DNA of 64,000 bases, from positions 253,001-317,000 of the forward strand of contig CP114482.1 of assembly GCA_027186245.1 (NCBI GenBank), in the 5' to 3' direction. Both the position numbers and the translations under genes were made by a program. Source of the stretch: Coriaria nepalensis. Its lineage: Eukaryota; Streptophyta; Magnoliopsida; Cucurbitales; Coriariaceae. This document shows, one piece after another, positions 63,954 to 64,000 of this stretch (position 1 is its first letter; each line of letters begins with the position of its first letter). The notes below the pieces were generated by a model. It made no database searches. It was not told the DNA's origin and saw only the letters and a program-made list of their open reading frames with translations.

Positions 63954-64000
63954 ATGATTAAACAGATCCTTAATAGGTTCCCGCGTAAACCCTCTAAGTC
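63954..64000 (+). CDS. PP2A 57-kDa regulatory subunit B' (B56), first 15 codons
   Basis: The window ends 47 bases into this gene. The encoded start MIKQILNRFPRKPSK is the characteristic N-terminus of plant PP2A B' subunits (the zeta/eta/theta type begins MIKQI...LPRKPSKS, from memory). These subunits direct the PP2A phosphatase to its substrates. Arabidopsis B'theta (At1g13460) sits next to GT-1 and GAPC2, both of which survive here as relics 12 kb to the left, supporting the call. The rest of the gene lies beyond the edge. Confidence 0.8.
   Translation, partial: MIKQILNRFPRKPSK

Overview
The window is nuclear DNA of a dicot plant. It is AT-rich, its genes are broken by many short GT-AG introns, and its proteins are plant families (LysM and LRR receptor kinases, LHT transporter, GTE bromodomain protein, phytocyanin, trihelix factor). 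I cannot name the species. There are no bacterial or viral genes, no CRISPR array and no tRNA that I can see.

Layout. 0.7-4.1 kb: uridine kinase/UPRT (+). 4.5-5.1 kb: phytocyanin (-). 5.8-7.7 kb: dead ribulose-phosphate 3-epimerase copy (+). 9.4-11.3 kb: intronless LysM receptor pseudokinase, LYK2-like (+). 11.7-12.1 kb: frameshifted calmodulin-like gene (-). 13.6-14.8 kb: adenylate-kinase-like gene (+). 15.4-18.2 kb: LRR receptor pseudokinase (-). 21.8-25.6 kb: RAD21 cohesin (+). 25.9-31.3 kb: a gene-free block with two inverted arms derived from a deleted prohibitin copy, around a GGCCC-rich minisatellite. 34.7-35.6 kb: DUF7950-type protein (+). 39.2-42.6 kb: GTE bromodomain protein (+). 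42.9-44.9 kb: LHT amino-acid transporter (-). 47.0-47.8 kb: intact prohibitin (+). 49.1-51.6 kb: broken trihelix GT-1 joined to broken cytosolic GAPDH (-). 52.1-56.0 kb: two tandem ribosomal protein L7 genes (-). 56.6-58.3 kb: broken NBP35 (-). 58.6-61.8 kb: cytosolic G6PDH (-). 63.95 kb to the edge: start of a PP2A B' regulatory subunit (+).

The genes are ordinary housekeeping and signalling genes and do not form an operon-like system. Their order is informative. From memory of Arabidopsis, several neighbours here are neighbours in separate paralogous segments there: RPE-LYK2-CML40-adenylate kinase near At3g01820-01850 with GTE10 and LHT6 at At3g01760-01770; UKL1, SYN2, LHT1, PHB3 and G6PD6 in At5g40760-40870; UKL2, GTE8, PHB4 and G6PD5 in At3g27190-27300; GAPC2, GT-1 and PP2A B'theta at At1g13440-13460. 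The window looks like a less rearranged version of those segments.

The main surprise is decay. RPE, the CML, two prohibitin fragments, GT-1, GAPDH and NBP35 are all inactivated between intact neighbours. The most distinctive structure is the 5.3 kb inverted repeat of prohibitin relics at 25.9-31.3 kb. I see no clearly new biological system.
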